A stretch of 16,657 bases of DNA from an uncultured Erysipelotrichaceae bacterium (GCA_934725085.1 CAKVAL010000038.1:1-16657), one strand, 5' to 3'; positions 6,655-15,200 are shown, numbered from the stretch's first letter. Notes: generated from the letters alone by a model not told the origin. Made by a program: numbers and translations.

Positions 6655-6684
6655 ATAGCCCTCCTGTATAGGCCTATTTTATCA
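6655..6684 (-). promoter_or_regulatory. Extended -10 promoter and short leader of the ATPase-HAD-rarA unit
   Basis: On the minus strand TGATAAAAT (6684-6676) is an extended -10 box (TGn plus TAAAAT). Transcription would start near 6669, leaving a leader of about 15 nt that holds AGGAGGG before the ATG. The -35 position would fall in repeat 1 of the tandem array and is not consensus. Confidence 0.5.
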
Positions 6685-6690
6685 TGGTTT

Positions 6691-6822
6691 GCACCTGTGG
6701 GACATTTTTTAGTATTGTGAATTGCACCTTTTAGGTACTTTTTTGGATGTTGATTTGCACCTGTAGGGTGATTTTTGAGGCGTTAAATTACACCTTTGGT
6801 AGAAAATGGGGTTAAAAGTAGA
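6691..6822 (+). repeat. Tandem repeat, 33-bp period, three clear copies plus one degenerate
   Basis: GCACCT recurs at 6691, 6724 and 6757, and as ACACCT at 6790: a spacing of exactly 33 each time. Copies 2 and 3 agree at 22 of 33 positions and copies 1 and 3 at 20 of 33. Shared parts are the GCACCT head, a T5-T6 tract in the middle and a TT end. Copies 2 and 3 carry a small dyad after the head (ACCT-TTT-AGGT and CACCT-GTA-GGGTG), reduced to ACC-TTT-GGT in copy 4. The array fills most of the 242-bp divergent gap between the ATPase gene and transketolase. No gene is seen here. Confidence 0.85.
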
Positions 6823-6870
6823 TAATATGTGAAAAAAGCACAATAATGGATTAGTAAAAAATGGCTCATA

Positions 6871-6890
6871 TGTTACAATGTTTTTGGAGG
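6871..6890 (+). promoter_or_regulatory. Extended -10 promoter and ribosome-binding site of the transketolase genes
   Basis: TGTTACAAT at 6871-6879 is an extended -10 box (TGn plus TACAAT); the -35 position, TTAGTA at 6851-6856 with a 17-nt spacer, is weak. Transcription would begin close to 6886, just at the GGAGG at 6886-6890, giving a very short leader. GGAGG lies 6 nt before the ATG at 6897, which decides that start over the ATGs at 6861 and 6891. Confidence 0.5.
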
Positions 6891-6896
6891 ATGAAA

Positions 6897-7706
6897 ATGG
6901 ATAACATTCAATTACAAAGGCATGCCAATAATATTAGAAAGAATATCATTGACATGGTATATGCTGCACAAAGTGGTCACCCAGGAGGTTCTTTGGGTTG
7001 TGCAGATATTATTACTTACTTATATTTTGAAGAAATGGATATTAATAAGGATAATGTTTCTTCAAAAGATAGAGATCGTTTTGTCTTGTCAAAGGGACAC
7101 TGTTCACCTGCATTGTATGCAGTATTAAAAGAGAAGGAACTAATCGATGAAGACTTATTAACTTTTAGAAAACTTGGTTCTAAGTTACAAGGTCATCCTA
7201 GTACTTCTTACTTAGATGCAGTAGATATGTCTACTGGTTCTTTAGGACAGGGTGTAAGTTGCGCTGTTGGTATGGCTTTAGCTAATAAGTTAGATAACAA
7301 TAATCATACAATCTATTGTCTTGTTGGTGATGGTGAAGCTGAAGAGGGTATTGTGTGGGAAGCTTTAATGGCTGCGTGTCATTACAAGTTAGATAATCTT
7401 GTAATTATTTTTGATAATAATGGTCTACAAATCGATGGTAACGTACAAGATGTTATTGGTCCACTTCCTTTAAAAGAGAAAGCATTAACTTTTGGTGCTC
7501 ATACTGTTGAAATCAATGGTAATGACTTTGATGAAATCAGAAGTGCTTTCAAGGATAGAGTAAAGGATAAGCCAACTGTTATCGTAGCTCATACTGTAAA
7601 AGGAAAGGGCGTTTCTTATATGGAGAATAATGCTGGTTGGCATGGTAAGGCACCTAAGGAAGATGATTATTTAATTGCTAAGAAGGATTTGGAGGTAAGT
7701 GAATAA
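6897..7706 (+). CDS. Transketolase, N-terminal (ThDP-pyrophosphate-binding) subunit
   Basis: First half of a two-subunit transketolase (EC 2.2.1.1), a cytosolic enzyme of the non-oxidative pentose phosphate pathway that moves two-carbon units between sugar phosphates. It is 269 aa, usual for the separate N-terminal subunit (a fused enzyme is about 660). Seen: SGHPGGSLGCADI with H28, LSKGHCSPALYA, TGSLGQGVSCAVGMA, and the thiamine-diphosphate/metal motif GDG (144-146) to NN (174-175). The end, HTVKGKGVSYMEN and WHGKAP, is typical. The chosen start follows GGAGG by 6 nt; longer starts would precede that site. The stop overlaps the next start by one base, so the subunits are coupled. A DXP-synthase-like or other split ThDP enzyme is less likely given the transketolase motifs. 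Confidence 0.93.
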   Translation: MDNIQLQRHANNIRKNIIDMVYAAQSGHPGGSLGCADIITYLYFEEMDINKDNVSSKDRDRFVLSKGHCSPALYAVLKEKELIDEDLLTFRKLGSKLQGHPSTSYLDAVDMSTGSLGQGVSCAVGMALANKLDNNNHTIYCLVGDGEAEEGIVWEALMAACHYKLDNLVIIFDNNGLQIDGNVQDVIGPLPLKEKALTFGAHTVEINGNDFDEIRSAFKDRVKDKPTVIVAHTVKGKGVSYMENNAGWHGKAPKEDDYLIAKKDLEVSE

Positions 7707-8611
7707 TGGCACAGGAACCTAGAAATATATATGGTCAATGCTTAATGGAGCTTGCTGAAAAGGATAAGAATATAGTTGTATTAGACGCTGACTTGTCTTC
7801 TTCTACTAAGACTGCAATGGTTAAGAAGGTTGATCCAAGTAGACACTTCAATGCTGGTATTGCAGAGTGCAATATGATGGGTATGGCTGCTGGTTTGGCT
7901 TCAAGTGGTAAGATTGCGTTTGCGTCTTCTTTTGCGGTGTTTGCGACTGGTAGACCTTTTGAGGTTATTAGAAATTCTATTTGTTATCCAAATTTAAATG
8001 TAAAAGTTTGTGCAACTCATGCTGGTTTAACAGTAGGTGAAGATGGTGCAAGTCACCAGGCTATTGAAGATATTGCCATCATGCGTTGTTTGCCTAATAT
8101 GCGTGTGTTTGTGCCTTGTGATCAATATCAAACTAGAGCTTTAATTAATTATGTAGCTTATAGTGATGGTCCATGTTATGTAAGAATGCCAAGAGGTAAA
8201 GCAGAGGATGTATATAACGAGAATACAGTCTTTGACTTCAATAAGGCTGATGTAGTAAGAACTGGTAAGGATATCGTCTTGTTCGCTACTGGTTTAATGG
8301 TTATAGAGGCATTGAAGGCTGCAGAAGAGTTGGATGCAACTGTTGTTAATATCTGTTCTATTAAGCCTATTGATAAGGATACAATTATTGAACAATTGGG
8401 TAAGCATAAGGTAGCTTATACATTAGAGGAACATAGCATTATTGGTGGTTTGTTCTCAGCGGTGTCTGAGGTAAAGGCTCAAACAAGTATCACTACTCCT
8501 TTATATCCAATTGGCGTAAATGATGAGTTTGGTCAAAGTGGTAAGGCTTTAGAAGTATTAGACTATTATGGTTTAACTAGTAAGCATATCGTTGAGAAGA
8601 TTAAGGGCTAA
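7706..8611 (+). CDS. Transketolase, C-terminal (pyrimidine-binding) subunit
   Basis: Second half of the split transketolase: 301 aa, carrying the pyrimidine-binding domain and the C-terminal domain. Seen: GIAECNMMGMAAGLA with E54 as the expected activator of the ThDP aminopyrimidine, SSFAVFATGRPFEVIRNS, THAGLTVGEDGASHQAIEDIA (the conserved phosphate-binding loop), CYVRMPRG, and the C-terminal domain from about residue 180 (TGLMVIEALKAAEEL, EEHSIIGGL). It starts at the TAATG junction with the first subunit, with GGAGG about 10 nt upstream. It has no terminator after it; the gap to the next gene is 19 nt, so readthrough into the sensor genes is possible. Confidence 0.93.
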   Translation: MAQEPRNIYGQCLMELAEKDKNIVVLDADLSSSTKTAMVKKVDPSRHFNAGIAECNMMGMAAGLASSGKIAFASSFAVFATGRPFEVIRNSICYPNLNVKVCATHAGLTVGEDGASHQAIEDIAIMRCLPNMRVFVPCDQYQTRALINYVAYSDGPCYVRMPRGKAEDVYNENTVFDFNKADVVRTGKDIVLFATGLMVIEALKAAEELDATVVNICSIKPIDKDTIIEQLGKHKVAYTLEEHSIIGGLFSAVSEVKAQTSITTPLYPIGVNDEFGQSGKALEVLDYYGLTSKHIVEKIKG

Positions 8612-8623
8612 AAAGTATATAAT
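8592..8623 (+). promoter_or_regulatory. Possible internal promoter before the solute-binding gene
   Basis: TTGAGA at 8592-8597 (5 of 6 to the -35 consensus) is 18 nt before TATATA at 8616-8621, or 20 nt before TATAAT at 8618-8623. The start codon at 8631 lies only 7 nt after the TATAAT, so a transcript from here would have almost no leader. The -35 lies inside the end of the transketolase gene. Confidence 0.4.
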
Positions 8624-8630
8624 TGGAAGC

Positions 8631-9425
8631 ATGAAGAAGTTAATGTTCTATATGCTTCCTTTTTTATTGGCCATAAGTTTGTTTGGTTGCGCTAATAGTG
8701 AAGAGACTGGTGATTTGCCTGAGATATTGATTGGTTCGGATACTTATCCACCTCATTTATATTTTGATAATAATGGTAATCCTACTGGCATTGATGTGGA
8801 TATCGCTACAGAGGCTTTTAAAAGACTTGGTTATAAGGCTACTTTTATTAATATTGATTGGGAAAAGAAGAAAGAGCTTGTTGAGAGTGGTGAGATAGAT
8901 TGTATCTGGGGTTGTTTTTCTATGGAAGGTAGAGAAGATGACTATAAGTGGGCTGGACCATATATGTATTCTAAGCAGGTTATTGCGGTAGCTAATAATA
9001 GTAGCATTTTTTCTTATGCTGATTTAGCTGGGAAGATGATTGCGGTACAAAGCACTACTAAGCCTGAGGAAATTATTCTTAATGATGTTGATAATAAGTT
9101 TCCTGATTCTTTAAAAGTTTTGAGTATAGAAGATAGAAATGTTCAATATGCAGCACTAGATTGTGGTTATGTTGATGCGATTGCGGCTCATAAGGCTGCT
9201 ATTTTGCAATATATGAAAGACTATAATTCTGATTTTAGGTTCTTAGAGGAAACACTATTGTCTACAGGTATTGGCGTGGCTTTTTCTAAGTATGATGATA
9301 GGGGAATAGATACAGCACTTAATGGTGTTTTGAAGGATATGAAAGAGGATGGAACTTTAGAAAAGATAATTAGCCAGTATTTGGGTGATGCCTCTTCTTA
9401 TTTGGAGGACACTCATGAGAAATAA
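8631..9425 (+). CDS. Family-3 (amino-acid type) solute-binding lipoprotein
   Basis: A 264-aa extracellular lipoprotein of the SBP_bac_3 family, which usually binds amino acids or related small polar molecules. The lipobox SLFGC puts the lipidated Cys at residue 20. The mature domain begins LPEILIGSDTYPPHLYFDNNG and continues with TGIDVDIATEAFKRLGYKATF, IWGCFSMEGRE, YKWAGPYMY, and a second lobe around KMIAVQSTTKPEEI. The ATG at 8631 is chosen because it gives a proper signal peptide; the longer frame from 8592 reads back into transketolase. The ribosome-binding site is weak (TGGAAG). No permease or ATPase genes follow. Instead its last 11 bp overlap a hybrid histidine kinase, so it more likely feeds ligand information to that kinase than to a transporter. 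The ligand is unknown. Confidence 0.88.
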   Translation: MKKLMFYMLPFLLAISLFGCANSEETGDLPEILIGSDTYPPHLYFDNNGNPTGIDVDIATEAFKRLGYKATFINIDWEKKKELVESGEIDCIWGCFSMEGREDDYKWAGPYMYSKQVIAVANNSSIFSYADLAGKMIAVQSTTKPEEIILNDVDNKFPDSLKVLSIEDRNVQYAALDCGYVDAIAAHKAAILQYMKDYNSDFRFLEETLLSTGIGVAFSKYDDRGIDTALNGVLKDMKEDGTLEKIISQYLGDASSYLEDTHEK

Positions 9426-11496
9426 ACGTCTTGCAGCTTTACTTGTTGGTTGTGGTTTAGTTTTGTTTCTAATGACTTATTTTAGTTCTTTTAGTTTGGA
9501 TTTAAATAATGCTCAAGGTAAGTTAATTGAGACAGTTGATTCTATCAAGGAACAAAGTGCTAATTATGTTAAATATAATGAAACAGCTATTGCGAAGAGT
9601 TTGGTTAGACAGGCTATTGCGGTAGAGAATGTTAATAGACAAATGGAGGCTGGTAAGTTTCTTGAGGATATTATCGATGAATTTTGGTTAACGGGTATTG
9701 TCGAGGTTGATGAAGATGGCAATCTTTTAAGACAATATGTTCTTGATGATGTTGATTATGAAATGGTAAAGGAATTTGTTTCTGATGCGCTTAAGAATGT
9801 CATTGAGTATAGTTCCGATACTTATATTAATAGATATGAATTGGATGATAATTCATATGTTGATTTGGCTTGTCACAAGACTAAAAATGGTGCTGTTTTA
9901 GCTTATCGTCATGTTTTAGAACAGTTTGCGAGTAATTCAAGACTTTCAATTCAAGATGTTTTAAATGGTTATCCTGAGAAGGAAAATGGAACGATTGTGG
10001 TTATGCAGAAGGAAAAGATTATCGCTTCTAATAATCTTGATTTGTTGGTTGATGGTAGTTCTGATATTGTTGATGAGATTAGAAAATGTAACGAAGCTAA
10101 TACTCTAGTTAGAATTAATAGTCATGGTGTTTATGGCATGTATAGTCATGGCAGAGTTTTTTTTGTCTATATTTACGTTAATCCTTCTATGGTTTATAAC
10201 GCTACGGTTCCTAATGTTTCTATTGTCATGGTTTTCTATTGTTTAATTATTGGGGTTATTTTGTTTATTAGAAATAGGCAGAATAATATGTTTGTAGAGG
10301 AAAGACAAAGACAAGAGGAAGCTTATAAGAAGGAGCTAGAGGATAAGAATAGAGAATTAGAATTAGCTATTAAGCAAGAGGCTAAGGCTAATCGTAGTAA
10401 ACAGGAGTTCTTGTTTAATATGTCGCATGATATTAGAACGCCTATGAATGCGATTATTGGCTTTACTTCATTAGCTCAGTCACATTTAGATGATAAGGAG
10501 ATGTTGGATTCTTATCTGAAGAAGATTTCTACTTCGAGTGAATATTTATTATCTTTGATTAATGATGTTTTGGATATGAGTAGAATTGAGTCTGGTAAGT
10601 TGAAGATTGAAGAATCCAATGTTTATTTGCCTAGCATATTAGATGATATTAGGGATATCGTGTCTTCTAATGTTGAAAAGAAACAATTGAATTTAAATAT
10701 TAATATAGTTGATTTAAAAGATACTAATGTACTAACAGATCCTTTAAAGCTTAAGCAGGTGCTTCTTAATGTGGTTGCTAATGCGATAAAGTTTACGCCT
10801 AGTGGCGGTTATGTTAATTTGTCTTTGGTTCAAAAGGATGGTTATGGCAGTTATGACTTTATTGTAGAAGATAATGGTATTGGTATTTCTAAGGAATTCC
10901 AAGAACATATATTTGAACAGTTCTCAAGAGAAGCAACTTCTACTGTAAGTAGAGTACAGGGCACTGGTTTAGGTTTGTCTATTTCTAAGGCTATTGTGGA
11001 TATGATGGGTGGTAGTATTTCTGTTGAGTCTAAGCAAGGTGAGGGTTCTAAGTTTACTATCAGTTTATGTTTTAAGGTAACGGATGAAACAACCGATAAT
11101 AAAACAATGAGTTCTAATATTATTATCGATACTAATAAGAAGGTATTGTTGGTTGAGGATAATGAGTTGAACTTTGAGATTGCTAAGACGGTTTTAGAGG
11201 AAGCTGGTTTTAGGGTAGATGGTGCAAGTAATGGCAAAGAGGCTGTTGATAAGGCTAGCAATAATACTTATGATGTTATTTTGATGGATATTCAGATGCC
11301 GATTATGGATGGTTATGAAGCTACTAAGGAACTAAGAAGACTTGGTAATAGGGCACCTATTATTGCGATGACTGCTAATGCGTTTAGCGAGGATAAAAAG
11401 AAGGCCAAGGAAGTGGGTATGGATGCTTATATTCCTAAACCTATTGATGTGAATAAATTAGTTTCTAAAATTATGAATATTTTAGGTGATCAGTAA
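9415..11496 (+). CDS. Membrane hybrid histidine kinase (HisKA-HATPase-receiver)
   Basis: A 693-aa membrane sensor. Order: TM1 about 6-23; an extracellular sensing region of about 240 residues; TM2 about 268-285; a charged coiled coil 293-330; HisKA with H338 in FNMSHDIRTPMNAI; HATPase with N456 (N box), EDNGIGIS and TGLGLSI; a receiver from about 575 with D582, phospho-acceptor D625 in LMDIQMP, T653 and K675. There is no HPt and no DNA-binding domain, so a separate HPt protein and output regulator must act downstream; neither is adjacent. The start at 9415 follows GGAGG by 7 nt and overlaps the solute-binding gene by 11 bp. That pairing suggests a divided EvgS/BvgS-like receptor in which the lipoprotein senses ligand and the kinase transmits it. 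The kinase ectodomain itself shows no solute-binding motifs; a Cache-like fold is possible but unproven. Confidence 0.92.
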   Translation: MRNKRLAALLVGCGLVLFLMTYFSSFSLDLNNAQGKLIETVDSIKEQSANYVKYNETAIAKSLVRQAIAVENVNRQMEAGKFLEDIIDEFWLTGIVEVDEDGNLLRQYVLDDVDYEMVKEFVSDALKNVIEYSSDTYINRYELDDNSYVDLACHKTKNGAVLAYRHVLEQFASNSRLSIQDVLNGYPEKENGTIVVMQKEKIIASNNLDLLVDGSSDIVDEIRKCNEANTLVRINSHGVYGMYSHGRVFFVYIYVNPSMVYNATVPNVSIVMVFYCLIIGVILFIRNRQNNMFVEERQRQEEAYKKELEDKNRELELAIKQEAKANRSKQEFLFNMSHDIRTPMNAIIGFTSLAQSHLDDKEMLDSYLKKISTSSEYLLSLINDVLDMSRIESGKLKIEESNVYLPSILDDIRDIVSSNVEKKQLNLNINIVDLKDTNVLTDPLKLKQVLLNVVANAIKFTPSGGYVNLSLVQKDGYGSYDFIVEDNGIGISKEFQEHIFEQFSREATSTVSRVQGTGLGLSISKAIVDMMGGSISVESKQGEGSKFTISLCFKVTDETTDNKTMSSNIIIDTNKKVLLVEDNELNFEIAKTVLEEAGFRVDGASNGKEAVDKASNNTYDVILMDIQMPIMDGYEATKELRRLGNRAPIIAMTANAFSEDKKKAKEVGMDAYIPKPIDVNKLVSKIMNILGDQ

Positions 11497-11515
11497 AATT
11501 TGCTGATCATTTTTA
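11487..11515 (+). terminator. Intrinsic terminator after the hybrid kinase
   Basis: TGATCAG (11487-11493) pairs with CTGATCA (11503-11509): 7 bp, 9-nt loop, followed by TTTTTA. The left arm lies in the last codons of the kinase and the stop codon is in the loop. Confidence 0.8.
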
Positions 11516-11544
11516 TTGTATATTTCTTAATTTTATGTTATTAA
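11516..11544 (+). promoter_or_regulatory. Putative promoter of the TetR gene
   Basis: TTGTAT at 11516-11521, a 17-nt spacer, and an extended -10 TGTTATTAA (box 11539-11544). The following TTAATTAATTGAACGATTAG up to 11560 is only a weakly palindromic stretch, so an operator for self-regulation cannot be claimed. Confidence 0.4.
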
Positions 11545-11578
11545 TTAATTGAACGATTAGTTATTAAAGGAGTTTTTA

Positions 11579-12166
11579 GTGCGTACTGTAAATGAGAAGG
11601 CTCGTGAGGCAAGAAAAGTTGAAATAATGGAAAAGTGCTTCGCTTGTTATTGTGATAATGGCTTGAATGGTGTTGGTATTAAGGCTATTGCGAAGGCTTG
11701 TGGCATTAATTCGGCAACTTTGTATCAATATTTTGATAATTTGGATGATTTGATTGTAAAGTCTACTGCTTATTGTATGGAGAAGGTTGAGGATGATTTT
11801 ATGGAACTAGCTCCAACTGATCCTGAGGATATCTTGAGGTTTGTGAAAGAGGTTCCTTATTGGACTGCTAAGAAACATGGTAAGAAGTATAGGCTGATGT
11901 ATCAAGTTTATACTCATCCTAAATATATTGAATATGGTAAGGAATTCTTCAAGGGTGTTAATGAAAGATATACAGAATATGCAAAGATTCTTGAGCCTAA
12001 GATTGGTATTCCTTATACCGTTATTACTCCTCTTATTTTTATCTTTGTACGAGCAAGTGTGCATTATGCCTTGTTTGAGGATGAATATTATTTGAAGAGT
12101 CAAATGGAAGTGCTTAAACAAAGTGTAGCTTTGTTGGCAGATAAATACAAAAACACTACTTGCTGA
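11579..12166 (+). CDS. TetR/AcrR-type transcriptional regulator
   Basis: A 195-aa cytosolic DNA-binding regulator. The N-terminal TetR helix-turn-helix spans about residues 13-60 (MEKCFACYCDNGLNGVGI, IAKACGINSATLYQYFDN, then DDLI). The rest is an all-helical ligand-binding/dimer domain without a recognisable ligand signature. The start is GTG, with AAAGGAG 6 nt upstream; no other start fits. It stands after the kinase terminator with its own likely promoter. The nearest downstream genes, 76 nt away on the same strand, are the surface proteins. Control of these is possible but unsupported; most TetR regulators act on divergent neighbours, and none exists here. Its product cannot be the phosphorelay output of the upstream kinase, since it has no receiver domain. 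Confidence 0.88.
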   Translation: MRTVNEKAREARKVEIMEKCFACYCDNGLNGVGIKAIAKACGINSATLYQYFDNLDDLIVKSTAYCMEKVEDDFMELAPTDPEDILRFVKEVPYWTAKKHGKKYRLMYQVYTHPKYIEYGKEFFKGVNERYTEYAKILEPKIGIPYTVITPLIFIFVRASVHYALFEDEYYLKSQMEVLKQSVALLADKYKNTTC

Positions 12167-12242
12167 TTTATTCAGTCGCCGCGGTTTATTAACGGCGTAA
12201 ACGTCGGTGCAATCAATTCTTGCCGTATATGGAGGAATCAAA
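12167..12242 (+). other. Short GC-richer intergenic segment with a hairpin, before the surface genes
   Basis: The 60 bases at 12171-12230 contain 28 G/C, clearly above the roughly 30% around them. CGCCG (12177-12181) pairs with CGGCG (12193-12197) over an 11-nt loop, with no T tract after it, so it is not a standard terminator. GGAGG at 12231-12235, 7 nt before ATG 12243, is the ribosome-binding site. No clear promoter is visible. Confidence 0.5.
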
Positions 12243-12284
12243 ATGAGAAAACGAATGCTTAGTATCCTGCTTTCCCTATGCATG
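12243..12284 (+). repeat. Signal-peptide coding cassette, first copy (second at 15812-15853)
   Basis: These 42 bases match 15812-15853 at 41 positions; the single change is G to A, turning Arg4 into Gln. They encode the first 14 residues (MRK-MLSILLSLCM) of two otherwise different surface proteins. Identity stops right after the cassette and is patchy upstream (GGAGGAA and AAATG shared). It uses codons such as CTG and TCC that are rare in the neighbouring genes. Confidence 0.95.
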
Positions 12285-15200
12285 TTATTTTCCCTTGCAC
12301 CGGCGAGTGTTTTTGCACAGGATGATTTGGAAGAAACTGATGAATGTATTTGTGAAACACAATGCAGTGAAGAATCTATTAATAATGATTGTCCTGTTTG
12401 TAGTAATGAAGGAGCAACTCTAGAAGATTGTAGGATGTATGTTCCTGTTATAGAAGAAGTTAATACTGTAGAAGAAAACAACAATGAAGAATCTAATAAC
12501 ACTGTAATATTAGAAGATGAAACTAATGAAGATTCTAATACAGTTGTTTTAGAGAACGAAGAAGAAAACAATGTTTCTATTATTACTTCGAAATATGTAC
12601 AAGATTTAATTGATGCATTACCAGATACTGCAACAATTAATAAAGATAATGTAGAAGAGATTGAAACACAATTAGAAGCTATAGATAACGCAAAAGCAGA
12701 ATTATCTGATGAAGAATTAGATAGTATTGATTTTACTCGTTATGTAGAAGTAGCTACTGTGTTGGAACAATTATTATATGGTGTACAAGAAGCATCTAAC
12801 CAAGGAGAATCTATTAGGCTAAGTACAAGTACTTTTGCGAGCAACGAGAAAGAAGTAAGTGATGTAACAAGTTTAGTTGATGCTTTAGCTGATTCTACAA
12901 TTGATGTAGTAAAGCTAGTTGGTGATATTGATATCGGTGGTTCGCTTGAAATTAAAAGAACTGTCACCTTGGATTTAAATGGTTATGTGCTAAAGATGAC
13001 TACCAATAATATTGCGGTTAAGATTTTTAATGGTGGTAATTTAACTTTAATAGATGGCAATCCAACCGCAAGTCATTTCTTTGACACTACCAACAATTTG
13101 TGGCAATTATCATCATCAGGTTTTCAAGTGTTGGGTGGTATTATTACAAATTCTGGTCAAGCAAGTGTAGGTAGTGGTTTAAACATCGAAAATGGTGGTT
13201 CTTTTACTATGAATGGCGGCAATATTGTTGGATGTAAATCTTCTAATTCTGCATATGGTGGCGTTTATAATGAAGGAACATTTATTTTTAATGCTGGTAG
13301 TATCCAAGGCTATGCTGGTGGTTTATATAATAAAGGCACAGTAAATGGTAACGGTGGTTTGATTACAAACTATGTAAATAATGAGGGTTCAATAAATGTA
13401 GATACAGGAGCTAATGGCACAACATTTACCGATGCTGTCACAAATTCTGGAGGAATAGCCGGTATTTTTAATGGCCTAGTGACGAATAATAACGGCAATA
13501 TTAATGGTGGCACTTTTAGTGGGCAAGTGAATAACAATGAGGGCAATATTAATAATGGTATCTTTAACAACAAGGTTGTTAATACGGCTGGAAAAATAAA
13601 TGGCGGAACATTCAAAAATGTAGTAGATAATAAATTATTAATAAAAGATAACGAATGGGGAGGAACTTTCAAAGTTAAGTGTTTTATATATAATGGTACA
13701 TTTACCGAAACAAGCAAAGTGAGGGTTGAATTTTGTTATATTTATAACGGGACTTTCGAGGGTAAAGTTGTTTTTGAAAATGTACAAATTCCTGATAGTG
13801 GTTTACTTTCGTGGATACTAGGTGGTGTTTTTACAGAAACCAGTGAATTAACTTTTTTGACTGATGATATATATTTACACCTTGCCAACGCTAAATTCGA
13901 TGGGATTGTAAAATTTGAAGGTTCAAAAGTGGCTACTGACAGTGGTTCCAGCGAACCTGTATTTGGCGAAACATCTACAGTCTATCTTAATGCCGGTAGG
14001 ATAGTGGGGGGTACATTCTACGGAAAGGTAATTGAAGGTGAAGCTACTATAAAAGAAGGAGCATACCGTAATATTGTCTTTGATACTGATGGTGGCAGTT
14101 TTGTTGATACACAAAAAATGTTAAAAGGTCAAAAGCCAACAGTTCCTGATAATCCTACAAAAACAGGTTATGTATTTGCAGGCTGGCTAAAAGATGGTGT
14201 TCCATATAATGTAAACTCTCCATTATTATGGCATGTTACGGTTAAGGCTAATTGGGTAGAAGATAACTTTACTGTTAAGTTTGATACTGATGGTGGTAGT
14301 GTGCTTGCTGATAAAACTAATGTTAAGTGGAATAACAAAGTATTAGAAGGTGTTTTAGCGCCAACTAAAACTGGATATACATTCAACGGGTGGAAATATA
14401 ATGATGTAGTTGTAACGGAAAACACTAAATATTCTGATCTTGCAGGTGAAAACGTTCCTACTAGTATTACTTTAAAAGCTGATTGGAATGTAAATCAATA
14501 CACTATTACATTTGATACTTCAGGTGGTAGTGCTGTTTCATCTATAACACAAGATTATGGTAGTACTGTAGTTAAACCTTTAGATCCAACTAAAGAGGGT
14601 TATACTTTTACAGGTTGGGAACCAGAGATTCCAGATACAGTACCTGCTGAGAACATGACTATAAAGGCTAAATGGTTAGATAGTGAAAAACCAAGTGGTG
14701 AAATAAAGGTAGCTACAAATAGTTGGAAGACATTATTAAATAGTATTAGCTTTGGATTATTCTTTAATAATAGTCAAACAGTAAGTATAAGTGCTGTTGA
14801 TAATAGTAATGAAGATGTAAAGATAGAGTATCTATTAAGTAATAGTCTATTATCTATAACAGAATTAGATAATCAAACCTTTAATTTATATACAAGACCA
14901 TTTAGTGTTAATCCAAATAATGAGTATGTAATATATGCTAAGTTAACTGATACAAGTAATAATATCTCTTATATATCTTCTGATGGTTTGGTATTAGATG
15001 ATATTGGTCCTGTAGTAACTGGTATTGAGAATGGTAAGACATATTGTGAAAAGAAAACAGTTACTGTTAATGATAAGTATATTAATAGTGTTAAGGTAAA
15101 TGGTAATGATGTTACTTTAGATTCTAATAATAGTTTTATATTAGCTTATGGTAAACAAAATATTATCGTTACTGATAGAAGTGGTAATAAGAGTGAAGTG

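Noticed and set aside
6691..6822. CRISPR array
   Set aside because: Repeat units are contiguous and drift throughout; there is no constant repeat alternating with unique spacers and no cas gene.
6691..6860. Reading the 33-bp repeats as 11-residue peptide units on the minus strand (units ending in Arg-Cys)
   Set aside because: The period is a multiple of three and part of the frame is open, but unit 1 has an in-frame TAA and there is no start with a ribosome-binding site; treated as non-coding.
6861..6896. Upstream ATG starts for transketolase N subunit (6861, 6891)
   Set aside because: 6861 lies before the -10 box and 6891 directly abuts GGAGG; 6897 has the correct 6-nt spacing and the family's usual N-terminus.
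9385..9414. Start of the hybrid kinase at 9385
   Set aside because: It lies deep in the solute-binding gene with no ribosome-binding site; 9415 has GGAGG at 7 nt.
12177..12197. Terminator after the TetR gene
   Set aside because: The 5-bp GC stem has no following T tract.
11807..12571. 254-codon minus-strand frame over TetR and the surface-protein head
   Set aside because: Low-complexity Ser/Ile translation opposite two well-supported genes; no ribosome-binding site or domain.
13370..13717. 115-codon minus-strand frame rich in Pro/Leu within the surface protein
   Set aside because: It is the antisense image of the Asn/Gly repeats, with no start signal.
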